Made by a program: the position numbers and the translations under genes. The notes beneath the pieces are model-generated. The model searched no databases. It was not told the DNA's origin and was given only the letters and a program-made list of their open reading frames with translations. From Joyebacterum sp964521425 (GTDB taxonomy: Bacteria; Joyebacterota; Joyebacteria; Joyebacterales; Joyebacteraceae), in NCBI GenBank assembly GCA_964521425.1, contig CAZFRO010000004.1, positions 85,276-149,275 on the forward strand: DNA of 64,000 nt. Reading direction: 5' to 3'. Positions 27,155 to 35,115 of the stretch are shown here, piece after piece. Positions within the stretch are counted from its first letter, which is position 1, and each line of letters starts with the position of its first letter.

Positions 27155-28293
27155 GCGAGCGTTACCTTGAGCGGCATGCCGCGCTTCAGGAACTCCTCAA
27201 TAAACACCTCGGCGTCGACAGCCAACTCCTGCCGGATCGCTCCGGCGGGCGTCTGCCCGCGTGCCATCATGAGGGTGATGATCGACGCGGGGAACGACGT
27301 CCCCCGCATCATGGCCGAAAGCCCTGTTTCGGTGTCGGCGTAGTCTATCATCTCGTAAACGGCAACGGCGTGATCCCCGTCCTTCGTCCCCTCAACGGTG
27401 ACTCTGAGGACCACGAGGTCATCGTCAGTGTCCGAGAGGCTTCTCTCGAGACAGGCCTCCAGACAATCGCGGGGCGCCACAGAGACTTCGCCCACCGTGA
27501 CCGGTACGCTACTCGCGAGGCCGACCTCAAGCATGGTCTTCATCTTCGCCATGTGTCCCGGGTACCTGATGGTCTTGTAGTCGAGGTCCCGGACCTTCCC
27601 CAGAAGCGTCGTCGGCAGCGTCGAGGATCCGCCGGACGTATGGAATGCTTCGAGGACACCCAGCTGCTCGGGGAACTCAATCTCCTCCACCTCAGTCAGA
27701 GGCTCTGCGGTCACGATCTTCCCGTCGCGAATGGCGAGGCATGGCTCGATGTACTCGTTGATGAGTCCGTGCACCGAGAACACGATCATGTATTCGAGCG
27801 GTGGCTTCGGGTGGACGGGCAGGCCGCCGACCCGAAGGCGCACCTTGTCCGTCGTGTCGAGCTGGTTTATGCCCGCCATCGCGAGGAGGCTCACCATGCC
27901 CGGTGCGAGTCCGCAGTCTGGTATGAGCGAGACACCCTTCTCCTTGGCCTCGTGGTCGAGAGCCAGTTCGCCCTCGACGACGGTGTTGTTCCCGCCCAGA
28001 TCGCAGAAGTGGACGCCCGCCGCGACAGCGAGCTGAGCCAGCTCCAGATTGAACATGTAGCTCACCGCACTCAAGACGGCGTCGGTACCCTCCATGGCAT
28101 CGAGAACTGCGGCATGATTGGTGACGTCCAGAAGGAGGGGAACGGCCTTCTCTGAGTCTGCGAAGCGAGCGGCATCCTCCGCCACGGCGCGGTCGACATC
28201 GGCGACGACAACCTTCTCAACATCACTCTGCCTGACCATGTCGTAGGCGGCCGCTCTTCCCATCAGGCCGCCGCCCAGGATGAGCATTCTCAT
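27145..28293 (-). CDS. Saccharopine/lysine dehydrogenase family protein
   Basis: The 382-residue protein (from ATG 28293, preceded by GAGAGGAAG) has an N-terminal Rossmann domain with G-G-G-L-M-G-R-A near residue 7 and a saccharopine dehydrogenase C-terminal domain. Size and pattern fit lysine 6-dehydrogenase or one-domain saccharopine dehydrogenase relatives, which produce allysine (aminoadipate semialdehyde). An upstream ATG (28311) overlaps the symporter stop and is an alternative start. The substrate is not certain, since this superfamily also includes carboxynorspermidine synthase. It is directly downstream of the symporter gene and may form a uptake-and-catabolism unit with it. Confidence 0.8.
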   Translation of the reverse strand: MRMLILGGGLMGRAAAYDMVRQSDVEKVVVADVDRAVAEDAARFADSEKAVPLLLDVTNHAAVLDAMEGTDAVLSAVSYMFNLELAQLAVAAGVHFCDLGGNNTVVEGELALDHEAKEKGVSLIPDCGLAPGMVSLLAMAGINQLDTTDKVRLRVGGLPVHPKPPLEYMIVFSVHGLINEYIEPCLAIRDGKIVTAEPLTEVEEIEFPEQLGVLEAFHTSGGSSTLPTTLLGKVRDLDYKTIRYPGHMAKMKTMLEVGLASSVPVTVGEVSVAPRDCLEACLERSLSDTDDDLVVLRVTVEGTKDGDHAVAVYEMIDYADTETGLSAMMRGTSFPASIITLMMARGQTPAGAIRQELAVDAEVFIEEFLKRGMPLKVTLATP

Positions 28294-28303
28294 CTGCTTC
28301 CTC

Positions 28304-29746
28304 TCAGTCATCAAGGACGACGTCGGGTGGTGGTTCGGTCATGAGACTGACCACCACGACAGTCACGAGAGCCAGTATGAAGGCAGGAACGAGCTCGTAC
28401 ACGAACCCCTTGAGCACCGGGACGTTGTGCCACACGACGGCGACCACCGAACCGACGATCATTCCGCCCAGGACTCCCCACTTCGTAGTTCTCTTCCACC
28501 AGAGCGACAGGACCATCCCGGGCCCGAATGCGGCGCCGAGTCCGGCCCAGGCGTATAGGACGAACCAGTAGACTCTCTCGGATGCACGCATCGCGAGCAC
28601 AAACGCGATGACGCCGATTACGACCGTTCCGATACGGCTCAGAGCGACCAGGAGTTTCTGCGAGGCCTTCCGGTTGACGAGCTGGTGGTAGATGTCCTCT
28701 GAGAGGGCGGACGTGGCCACGAGGAGCTGAGAGTCGGCGGTCGACATCATCGCGGCAATGGCCGCCGAGATGACGACGCCGGCAACGCCAAGAGGAAGCG
28801 CCCAGAGTGCCATCTCCGGCATCACGTGCTCAATATCGGCCAGCCCGTCCACGCCGAATTTCGCGAGCCCGGCGATACCGACCAGGATGGCGCCCCAGAA
28901 TGCGATGACAACCCAGCTCATCGCGATCAGCGTGCCCTTGCGAAGATCGTCCGCCTTGCGGATGGCCATAAATCGGGTGAGCAGATGCGGCTGCCCGACG
29001 TAGCCAAGCCCGATGCCGAGGCTACCTATGATAAGGCCCATCACCAGCGGGTGCCCCGTCTTCCCTCCGGTCATGAGGAGGAGGTTGGGATCGATCGCAC
29101 CGATCCTCTCGGCCACCCCGCCGATACCCCCGAGCATGATGAAGGCTGCCACGGGGAGAACGATCATGGCTCCGGCCATCAGGATGCCCTGCACCAGATC
29201 GGTCCAGGCCACCGCGAGGAATCCGCCCATCATCGTATAGAAGAGGATAACCACGGCCCCGATTATCATGCCGTGGATCGGTTCGAGGCCAAAGGTCGCG
29301 TGAAGCACCTTGCCGGCCGCCAGAAACTGGGCCGAGACATAGAACGTAAAGAAGAAGACGATGACGGCCATCGAGACAATGCGAAGCGTGTGCGAGCTGT
29401 CCTGAAATCTGGCCTCGAAATAGTCGGGGAGTGTCAGGGCGCCCAGGCGCTCGGTCTGGATTCTGAGTCTTCTTGCCACCAGCGTCCACGAGGCCAGGAT
29501 GCCGACCGCGCATCCGATCGCCGACCAGACGGCGGAGAATCCCGAGACCAGAGCGAGGCCGGGAAGACCGATCAGGAGCCACGCGCTCTCGCCACTGGCT
29601 CGTTCGCTAAGAGCGACGACCCACGCTCCGAGCCTACGACCTGCCAGCAGGAAGTCCGCGAGCGTCTTCGTGTAGCGAAACGTAATGAAGCCCACGACCA
29701 CGACGACGACGAGGTATCCGATGAAGCCGACCAGGACCGGGTCCAT
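28304..29746 (-). CDS. Sodium:solute symporter (PutP-like)
   Basis: The 480-residue membrane protein has about 13 transmembrane helices. The ATG at 29746 follows AAAAGGAG, which lies inside the miniprotein gene just upstream. The N-terminal half shows F-L-L-A-G-R-R-L-G-A-W and S-A-W-L-L-I-G-L-P-G, as in proline permease PutP. The later S-T-A-D-S-Q-L-L-V matches the SSS sodium-site segment. Import of proline or another amino acid with Na+ fits the neighbouring rocA and dehydrogenase genes, but the substrate is inferred. Confidence 0.9.
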   Translation of the reverse strand: MDPVLVGFIGYLVVVVVVGFITFRYTKTLADFLLAGRRLGAWVVALSERASGESAWLLIGLPGLALVSGFSAVWSAIGCAVGILASWTLVARRLRIQTERLGALTLPDYFEARFQDSSHTLRIVSMAVIVFFFTFYVSAQFLAAGKVLHATFGLEPIHGMIIGAVVILFYTMMGGFLAVAWTDLVQGILMAGAMIVLPVAAFIMLGGIGGVAERIGAIDPNLLLMTGGKTGHPLVMGLIIGSLGIGLGYVGQPHLLTRFMAIRKADDLRKGTLIAMSWVVIAFWGAILVGIAGLAKFGVDGLADIEHVMPEMALWALPLGVAGVVISAAIAAMMSTADSQLLVATSALSEDIYHQLVNRKASQKLLVALSRIGTVVIGVIAFVLAMRASERVYWFVLYAWAGLGAAFGPGMVLSLWWKRTTKWGVLGGMIVGSVVAVVWHNVPVLKGFVYELVPAFILALVTVVVVSLMTEPPPDVVLDD

Positions 29747-29748
29747 AG

Positions 29749-29844
29749 CTAGCTTCTCCTTTTCGGGGCGATGAAGTAGATGATCGCGACTGCGATCAGG
29801 ACTGCAGGTGGGAAGAAGAACCAGAAGACGGTCGATGCCGGCAT
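29749..29844 (-). CDS. 31-residue single-membrane-span miniprotein upstream of the symporter
   Basis: This short frame starts at ATG 29844, six bases after GAGGAG. It encodes 31 residues with an uninterrupted hydrophobic span (about 6-26: V-F-W-F-F-F-P-P-A-V-L-I-A-V) and a basic tail (A-P-K-R-R-S). Its TAG ends two bases before the symporter ATG (TAGCTATG), and its last codons contain the symporter ribosome-binding site, suggesting translational coupling. Small membrane subunits encoded beside SSS and NSS symporters are known, so an accessory-subunit role is a reasonable inference. I do not recognise a named family for this sequence. Confidence 0.7.
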   Translation of the reverse strand: MPASTVFWFFFPPAVLIAVAIIYFIAPKRRS

Positions 29845-29893
29845 AAGCGTCTCCTCGCAAGGGGAGCGCCGGGCCGCCAATGCGCCGCCGCTC

Positions 29894-32632
29894 CTATTTC
29901 AGAACAACCAGCCTTCGTGTGATGGACTCGCCCGCTGCCTCGAGACGACAGAAGTACACTCCGGCCGCCACGCGGCGGTGGGCGCTGTTCTCAAGATCCC
30001 AGATCATATCGCGCGGTCCCGGCTCAACCACCTCATCGAGGAGAGTGCGGACCTTCCGCCCGGTCAGATCATAGATCCCGAGTCTCACCACTGACGCGGA
30101 GGGTATCACAAACGAAAGCGAAGAGCGAGTGCGGGCAGGATTCGGGTAGGGTCGAGCAAGCGCGAGCGCCGATATCTCGGTCGTGTCGGGGATGTCCGTC
30201 GTCGGCGCGATATTGACATACTCAGTGCTGTTCCCGGAGAGCGGGATGTCGACGTAACACGTGGCCACGTCGCCATCCACGATCGTCTGGGTCAGCGTTC
30301 CGTTGTCAACGGCGTATGGCCTTGAATCAGCAGGCACGTGGAACTTGATTCTCGCGTGCTCGAACGACTCCGCGTAGTCGTTCACAATGACGGCTCCCAT
30401 AATCGCCGCAGTACCGTCGTTCTCCGGGTAGTATGTGAGCTCAAGCTCCTCGCCGTTACTTCCCGCGGCAATTGATTCGGATGGGATGACCGTGTTGCCC
30501 GAGACTCGCACGAGTCGGAATTCGCGATTACCGTCACAGACTGCCCTACACGACAGATCGTACGGGTGCTGGGTTATCGATCCCGAAGATGAGTGGATGT
30601 GGCCCCAGACGGCGCAGTCGACGCCCAAGGCCTCGAGATCGATCTGCCACCAGAAATCGTAGTGGTAGAACATGATCTTGGCCGCACTGGGGTCGGTGGC
30701 TGCGAGGTCATCGTACAACCAGTTCATCTGGCGGTCAGTGAAGCTGTCCGAGCTGTAGATCCAATAGCGCCAGCTGTCGTAGTTGTTGTACGCCTCCATC
30801 CCCATGAAATGAGCCTGGCCATAGTCGAACGAGTAGTTCTGCGTGAAGATGTACTCGTCGGGCGGTGGGTCGGCCAGATAGCGCCAACCGAAGAAGCTCC
30901 ACCAGTCGCGCCTGGCGGTGCCGTCCGGTGGAGGCGTGCTGTCCCAGCCGCCGAGGTCGTGATTGCCGCCTACGATGAATACCGGGACGTCAAGCTCGCG
31001 GGAGATGCGATGTGCCTTTGAGAAGGAACGCCAGTCCAGGTAATCCTCGAGTTCCCCCTCGTTCACAAGGTCTCCCGTGTGAATCACGAAGGCGGGATTG
31101 ATGATGTTCACGTCGTCAATGACGGCTCTGTAGTCGTCCATCTCAGTTGAATCCGAATCCGCGCCCTCTTGGTAGTGGTACATGTGGGTCGGGAGGTGCG
31201 TATCGGTGACGTGGATGAAGTAGAAGTCGTTTTCTATCGCCGGCTTCACGGCCACCGCGTGTGCGATCGTGTCTGAGATTCCGCCCGATGCCTCGACGAC
31301 AAGGTCGTACACCTCGGCTGGTACATCTGGAGGCACTGACGCGTTCATGAACCAGCGCTCGTACCCGTAGCTGTAGTTCTCGTTCCAGACACTAAGCGCA
31401 TACTCATTCGATCCGTGTGTCAGATAGGCCGACCAGCTCGTGGTCGGTATCGGAGCGATCGCCTCGATCGGAAAGCTCGAACCCGCCGTCGTGATGGCCG
31501 GAACCGACATGATCGGGCGCATGACAACGGTGAGCGTGTCGCCTCGTCCCTCGGACGTTGGAGTAGGAAGGAGGCGGAGTTCGAAATCAGTCGTCACTCC
31601 GGCGATCACGAATACGTAGTCCTCGCCGGGGAAGTAGCCGGGAGGCGAGGCTTCAAGCATGAAGTTCGCCTGTGGCAATGTCAGATCAGAGAATCCGCCC
31701 GGCCCTGAGATGACCTCGGTATAGGGTGCTACGCCGTTCACCGCGAGCGGGATCAGCGCATCCTCGATACCGAGACTGGTCTCGTCGTCCAGGAGAGACA
31801 CCTCGAGGAGCCCGGTACTGAGCCCTCTGATTTCGTGCACGGCGTCCGAGACGGCTGCAAGATCAGGCTGCCCCACGGTCATGTAGCGAGTGAATGTGAC
31901 GGTCTCACCGGCCGCGATGTCCGACGCGAACACAATCGGATCCGACCACGAACCACCGTGCGAGACGTTGAACGACCCTGCCGTCTTGGCGTATGCGTAG
32001 CACGTGCTACCGCCCTTCCCGGCCGTCCACTCGGTCAGCGTTGTGGTGCCCGAGACATCCGTGCCATAGCCGGGGACGAAGTGCAGCGTGTTTCCCCATT
32101 CGAGCACGTCTCCGGCCTCGTAGCCGTGTACAGGTCCTCCCAGGTTCTCGATCGATGTCTCGATGCTCAGGTAGCGCAGTGACTCGCTCAAGGAGTAGCG
32201 CGTGACGACCCTGAGGTCGCCGTCGTCCGAGTCCCATCCCACTGCTCGTATCACCGCCGTACCCATCGATCCATCGTTCTCTACGACGACCGAGTCATAG
32301 ACCGCCTGCCGAGGATAGTCGACCAGGAGCGTGAGGTGATACTCGAACTCATCCAACAGTGTCGCTTCCGGGGCGGCATCGATGATGTTGCCGCCGGACT
32401 CGCTCGCTCCCACCGTGTGGGTCTGTCCGCTGATAATGACCGCGATCACGCTGTTCGATATGAGGAGGTCGCCGAGTTGACCGTCGGCGGCCGCACCTGT
32501 GAGAAGATCGGCCTCATCATCAATGACGTGAGCCACGACATCCGCACGGGCAGCGCCCGCAGAGACCAGGATGAACACGGATAGCGTGAAGACGGATAGC
32601 ATGGGAATAGACAGTGCCCTGAGCATTCTCAT
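29894..32632 (-). CDS. Secreted metallophosphoesterase with sorting tag
   Basis: The protein is 912 residues from ATG 32632 (GGAG eight bases upstream), with a signal peptide ending A-A-R-A-D near residue 30. A beta-rich N-terminal region (about 30-480) precedes a calcineurin-like phosphoesterase domain (about 490-780). Its metal ligands are visible: V-T-D-T-H, H-T-G-D-L-V-N-E, G-G-N-H-D and G-H-I-H. The C-terminal FlgD-like tag (P-Y-P-N-P-A ... A-G-V-Y-F ... V-V-L-K) marks it for the same export route as the other tagged proteins. The extracellular phosphoester substrate is unknown. It is transcribed from a promoter at 32692-32720. Confidence 0.87.
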   Translation of the reverse strand: MRMLRALSIPMLSVFTLSVFILVSAGAARADVVAHVIDDEADLLTGAAADGQLGDLLISNSVIAVIISGQTHTVGASESGGNIIDAAPEATLLDEFEYHLTLLVDYPRQAVYDSVVVENDGSMGTAVIRAVGWDSDDGDLRVVTRYSLSESLRYLSIETSIENLGGPVHGYEAGDVLEWGNTLHFVPGYGTDVSGTTTLTEWTAGKGGSTCYAYAKTAGSFNVSHGGSWSDPIVFASDIAAGETVTFTRYMTVGQPDLAAVSDAVHEIRGLSTGLLEVSLLDDETSLGIEDALIPLAVNGVAPYTEVISGPGGFSDLTLPQANFMLEASPPGYFPGEDYVFVIAGVTTDFELRLLPTPTSEGRGDTLTVVMRPIMSVPAITTAGSSFPIEAIAPIPTTSWSAYLTHGSNEYALSVWNENYSYGYERWFMNASVPPDVPAEVYDLVVEASGGISDTIAHAVAVKPAIENDFYFIHVTDTHLPTHMYHYQEGADSDSTEMDDYRAVIDDVNIINPAFVIHTGDLVNEGELEDYLDWRSFSKAHRISRELDVPVFIVGGNHDLGGWDSTPPPDGTARRDWWSFFGWRYLADPPPDEYIFTQNYSFDYGQAHFMGMEAYNNYDSWRYWIYSSDSFTDRQMNWLYDDLAATDPSAAKIMFYHYDFWWQIDLEALGVDCAVWGHIHSSSGSITQHPYDLSCRAVCDGNREFRLVRVSGNTVIPSESIAAGSNGEELELTYYPENDGTAAIMGAVIVNDYAESFEHARIKFHVPADSRPYAVDNGTLTQTIVDGDVATCYVDIPLSGNSTEYVNIAPTTDIPDTTEISALALARPYPNPARTRSSLSFVIPSASVVRLGIYDLTGRKVRTLLDEVVEPGPRDMIWDLENSAHRRVAAGVYFCRLEAAGESITRRLVVLK

Positions 32633-32691
32633 AGTTACTTCTCCATATGAGGGGCGCAGCATCAGGGGAAAGGGAACCACCAATGGCCCCC

Positions 32692-32720
32692 ATCATAGCA
32701 TCTGAACGTGTGTTCACCAA
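32692..32720 (-). promoter_or_regulatory. Sigma-70-like promoter of the metallophosphoesterase
   Basis: On the minus strand, -35 TTGGTG (32720-32715) and -10 TATGAT (32697-32692) are 17 bases apart, with a predicted start near 32685 and a leader of about 50 bases. Confidence 0.65.
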
Positions 32721-32760
32721 GTTGTGATGCCTGAATAGGCGGCAGGTTACGTCGGTATAC

Positions 32761-32789
32761 TTGCCACATCGTCCCCCGGCTGCTAGACT
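32761..32789 (+). promoter_or_regulatory. Sigma-70-like promoter of the DUF4870 gene
   Basis: -35 TTGCCA (32761-32766) and -10 TAGACT (32784-32789) are 17 bases apart. It is divergent from the metallophosphoesterase promoter, about 40 bases away. Confidence 0.6.
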
Positions 32790-32831
32790 GCAGGCGGGAA
32801 TCGGTAGCGCACCTGAGGTAGGAGGGGCAGC

Positions 32832-33269
32832 ATGGAAAACGAGATTCAGGGACAGGAGCAGGAGAAGCCGGCAGAGCCGCAGATCGAGCAGCCAGCCGGC
32901 GAGCCGGCAAGCACGTCTGGAGGGGGCATTCCCGAACAGGCGCGCACGTGGGCGATGGCCTGCCATCTCATGGCGCTCTCCGGTGTCATCGTTCAGGGCA
33001 TCGGATTCGTGCTCGGTCCACTGATCACATGGCTCATCAAGAAGGACGATCATCCGTTCATCGATGAACAGGGCAAGGAAGCGGTCAACTTTCAGATCAC
33101 GATGCTGATGGCCCTCATCGTCTCGGCATTCCTCTGCTTCATCTTCATCGGGTTCGTTCTTTTGCCGGTGATCGCGATCGGCGACATTGTGTTCACCGTC
33201 ATCGCAGCGCTCAAGGCGAAAGAGGGCGAGCACTACCGCTATCCGTTCGCGTTCAGGTTCATCAAGTAG
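32832..33269 (+). CDS. DUF4870 (Tic20-like) small membrane protein
   Basis: The 145-residue protein starts at ATG 32832 behind TAGGAGG. A charged, Glu/Gln/Pro-rich N-terminal tail (1-35) precedes about three transmembrane segments. Between the first two lies the family-typical motif H-P-F-I-D-E-Q-G-K-E-A-V-N-F-Q. DUF4870 proteins are common and poorly understood inner-membrane proteins. It is followed after 30 bases by a DMT transporter gene; a functional link is not evident. Confidence 0.9.
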   Translation: MENEIQGQEQEKPAEPQIEQPAGEPASTSGGGIPEQARTWAMACHLMALSGVIVQGIGFVLGPLITWLIKKDDHPFIDEQGKEAVNFQITMLMALIVSAFLCFIFIGFVLLPVIAIGDIVFTVIAALKAKEGEHYRYPFAFRFIK

Positions 33270-33299
33270 GGCGGGTGAGCATTCCACGCAGGGGGGCTC

Positions 33300-34205
33300 T
33301 TGCGGCGTGAGACCAAAGCATATGCCGCTGGGTTGACTACGGTGCTTCTCTGGTCGACCGTGGCTTCGGCCTTCAAGTTGACACTCCGCTATCTGGACTA
33401 CGCTCAGCTCCTGCTTTACGCCGCCACCACCTCTCTTCTTATACTCGGACTCATCCTCGTCGCGCGTGGGCGCTTCGGGGATGTGTTCCGGGCGTCGCGG
33501 AGTGAGTACGCCCGTTCACTCGCGCTCGGCATTCTGAACCCGTTCGTCTACTACCTCGTGCTCTTCAAGGCGTACGAGCTTCTCCCCGCACAGGTCGCGC
33601 AGCCTCTGAACTACACCTGGGCGCTGACACTCGCGTTTCTGTCTATTCCGCTCCTGAAGCAGCGTCTCGCCGCGACGGACATCCTCGCGGGGTTCATCTG
33701 CTATGCGGGTGTCGTCGTCATTTCGACCGGAGGTGGATCTTCCGGCGTGGGTGGCATGAACCCGGCGGGCGTGGCTCTCGCGCTCGGGAGCACGCTCATC
33801 TGGGCGCTCTACTGGATCTACAACAGGCGAGATGGTCGAGATCCCGTCGTTGCCCTCTTCACGAACTTCGCGTTCGGGCTTCCGTTTGTTCTCATCTACT
33901 GCGCCGTCTTCTCGAGCCTCCGAGTCGAGCATGCGGCGGGTCTCCTTGGGGCGGCATACGTGGGCGCCGTCGAGATGGGCTTCGCCTTCGTGCTGTGGCT
34001 CGTGGCCTTGAAACTCACCGATAGTGTCGCCCGGGTGGGGAATCTGGTCTTTCTTTCACCGTTCATATCGCTCGTATTCATCCGCGTATTCGTGGGCGAG
34101 GAGATTCGCCGGTCGACGATTCCCGGGCTTGTCCTCATCGTTGTCGGGCTCATCACACAGCAGTCGGCGGCCCGTCGCAGAACCCCGACGGAGCAGGCTC
34201 GATAA
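33300..34205 (+). CDS. EamA/DMT-family transporter
   Basis: The 301-residue inner-membrane protein has about ten helices in two EamA repeats (residues about 8-140 and 155-290). The start is TTG 33300 with AGGGGGG upstream; no ATG lies nearby in frame. Family features include W-S-T-V-A-S-A-F-K in helix 1 and the P-L-N-Y-T-W-A segment. Members export or import metabolites such as amino acids and nucleotides; the substrate cannot be told from sequence. The basic C-terminus (R-R-R-T-P) suits a cytoplasmic tail. Confidence 0.88.
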   Translation: MRRETKAYAAGLTTVLLWSTVASAFKLTLRYLDYAQLLLYAATTSLLILGLILVARGRFGDVFRASRSEYARSLALGILNPFVYYLVLFKAYELLPAQVAQPLNYTWALTLAFLSIPLLKQRLAATDILAGFICYAGVVVISTGGGSSGVGGMNPAGVALALGSTLIWALYWIYNRRDGRDPVVALFTNFAFGLPFVLIYCAVFSSLRVEHAAGLLGAAYVGAVEMGFAFVLWLVALKLTDSVARVGNLVFLSPFISLVFIRVFVGEEIRRSTIPGLVLIVVGLITQQSAARRRTPTEQAR

Positions 34206-34209
34206 GGAC

Positions 34210-34237
34210 TTGCACAGCGGCCTGAAGGGGCTATTCT
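34210..34237 (+). promoter_or_regulatory. Sigma-70-like promoter of the His-rich ferredoxin
   Basis: -35 TTGCAC (34210-34215) and -10 TATTCT (34232-34237) are 16 bases apart, about 50 bases upstream of the ATG at 34289. Confidence 0.5.
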
Positions 34238-34288
34238 TGTGTAGTTGGGGAACGCACACATGACCAAGGCACAGGACGGAGAAGCAGA

Positions 34289-35086
34289 ATGGCAGTCAGA
34301 AAAATCATAGTGATCGACGAAGAGAAGTGCGACGGCTGTGGGATATGTGCCGAAGCCTGTCACGAAGGCGCAATTCAGATGATCGATGGGAAGGCGAAGC
34401 TCGTCAGCGAGAGCTACTGTGACGGGCTTGGTGACTGCATCGGTCCCTGTCCGCAGGATGCGATCTCGATCGTCGAGCGGGAGGCAGCCGCCTACGATGA
34501 GGAAGCGGTGAAAGCCTACATGGCCGCCCACCACGAGGATCACGAAGACCACAAGGGTCACGGGGGCCATGCGGGTCACGCGGGCCACGGGGATCACGAT
34601 CACGCGGCCTGCTCCTGCCCGAGCGCGGCCCTGAAGGACCTGGCTGCCCCGGCGCCCGCCGCGGCTTCCAGAGCAAGCTCCGGACAGCCGTCCCAGCTCG
34701 GACACTGGCCCGTGCAGCTCATGCTTGTTCCGCCGAACGCACCGTTCGTAAAGGACTCTGATCTCCTGGTTTGTGCCGACTGCGTGCCGTTCGCCGTTCC
34801 TGACTTTCACAACAGCTTCCTTGCCGGCCGGTCGGTCGTCGTAGGTTGTCCGAAGCTGGACGACTCGCAGTACTACTACGAGAAGCTCAAGGCGATGTTT
34901 GCGGAGGCGCGTCCTCGTACCATCACCGTCGTCCGCATGGAGGTTCCATGCTGCGGTGGGCTCGGCAAGCTCGTCACGGCAGCCAGAAACGAAGCAGCAC
35001 CGGATGTCCCCGTCGAGGTTCAGACGCTCGGCATCCGCGGAGAGATCCAGAGAATCGAGAGACTCGCTCCGGGGCAGACCGGTTAG
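34289..35086 (+). CDS. Dicluster ferredoxin with His-rich linker and Cys-rich C-terminal domain
   Basis: The 265-residue protein starts at ATG 34289 behind CGGAGAAG. Residues 1-70 form a 2[4Fe-4S]-type module (C-x2-C-x2-C-x3-C and C-x5-C-x3-C-P). Residues about 80-110 are a linker with a dozen His alternating with Asp, Glu and Gly, likely to bind metal. Residues about 135-265 form a second domain with C-A-D-C-V-P-F-A, G-C-P-K-L-D and P-C-C-G-G-L. Relatives occur in anaerobes as stand-alone iron-sulphur proteins; redox partners are unknown. The His stretch could tune metal loading or sensing, which is inference. Confidence 0.82.
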   Translation: MAVRKIIVIDEEKCDGCGICAEACHEGAIQMIDGKAKLVSESYCDGLGDCIGPCPQDAISIVEREAAAYDEEAVKAYMAAHHEDHEDHKGHGGHAGHAGHGDHDHAACSCPSAALKDLAAPAPAAASRASSGQPSQLGHWPVQLMLVPPNAPFVKDSDLLVCADCVPFAVPDFHNSFLAGRSVVVGCPKLDDSQYYYEKLKAMFAEARPRTITVVRMEVPCCGGLGKLVTAARNEAAPDVPVEVQTLGIRGEIQRIERLAPGQTG

Positions 35087-35115
35087 GTAGCACAGCCAGG
35101 GGAGGGAAGAAGGCG

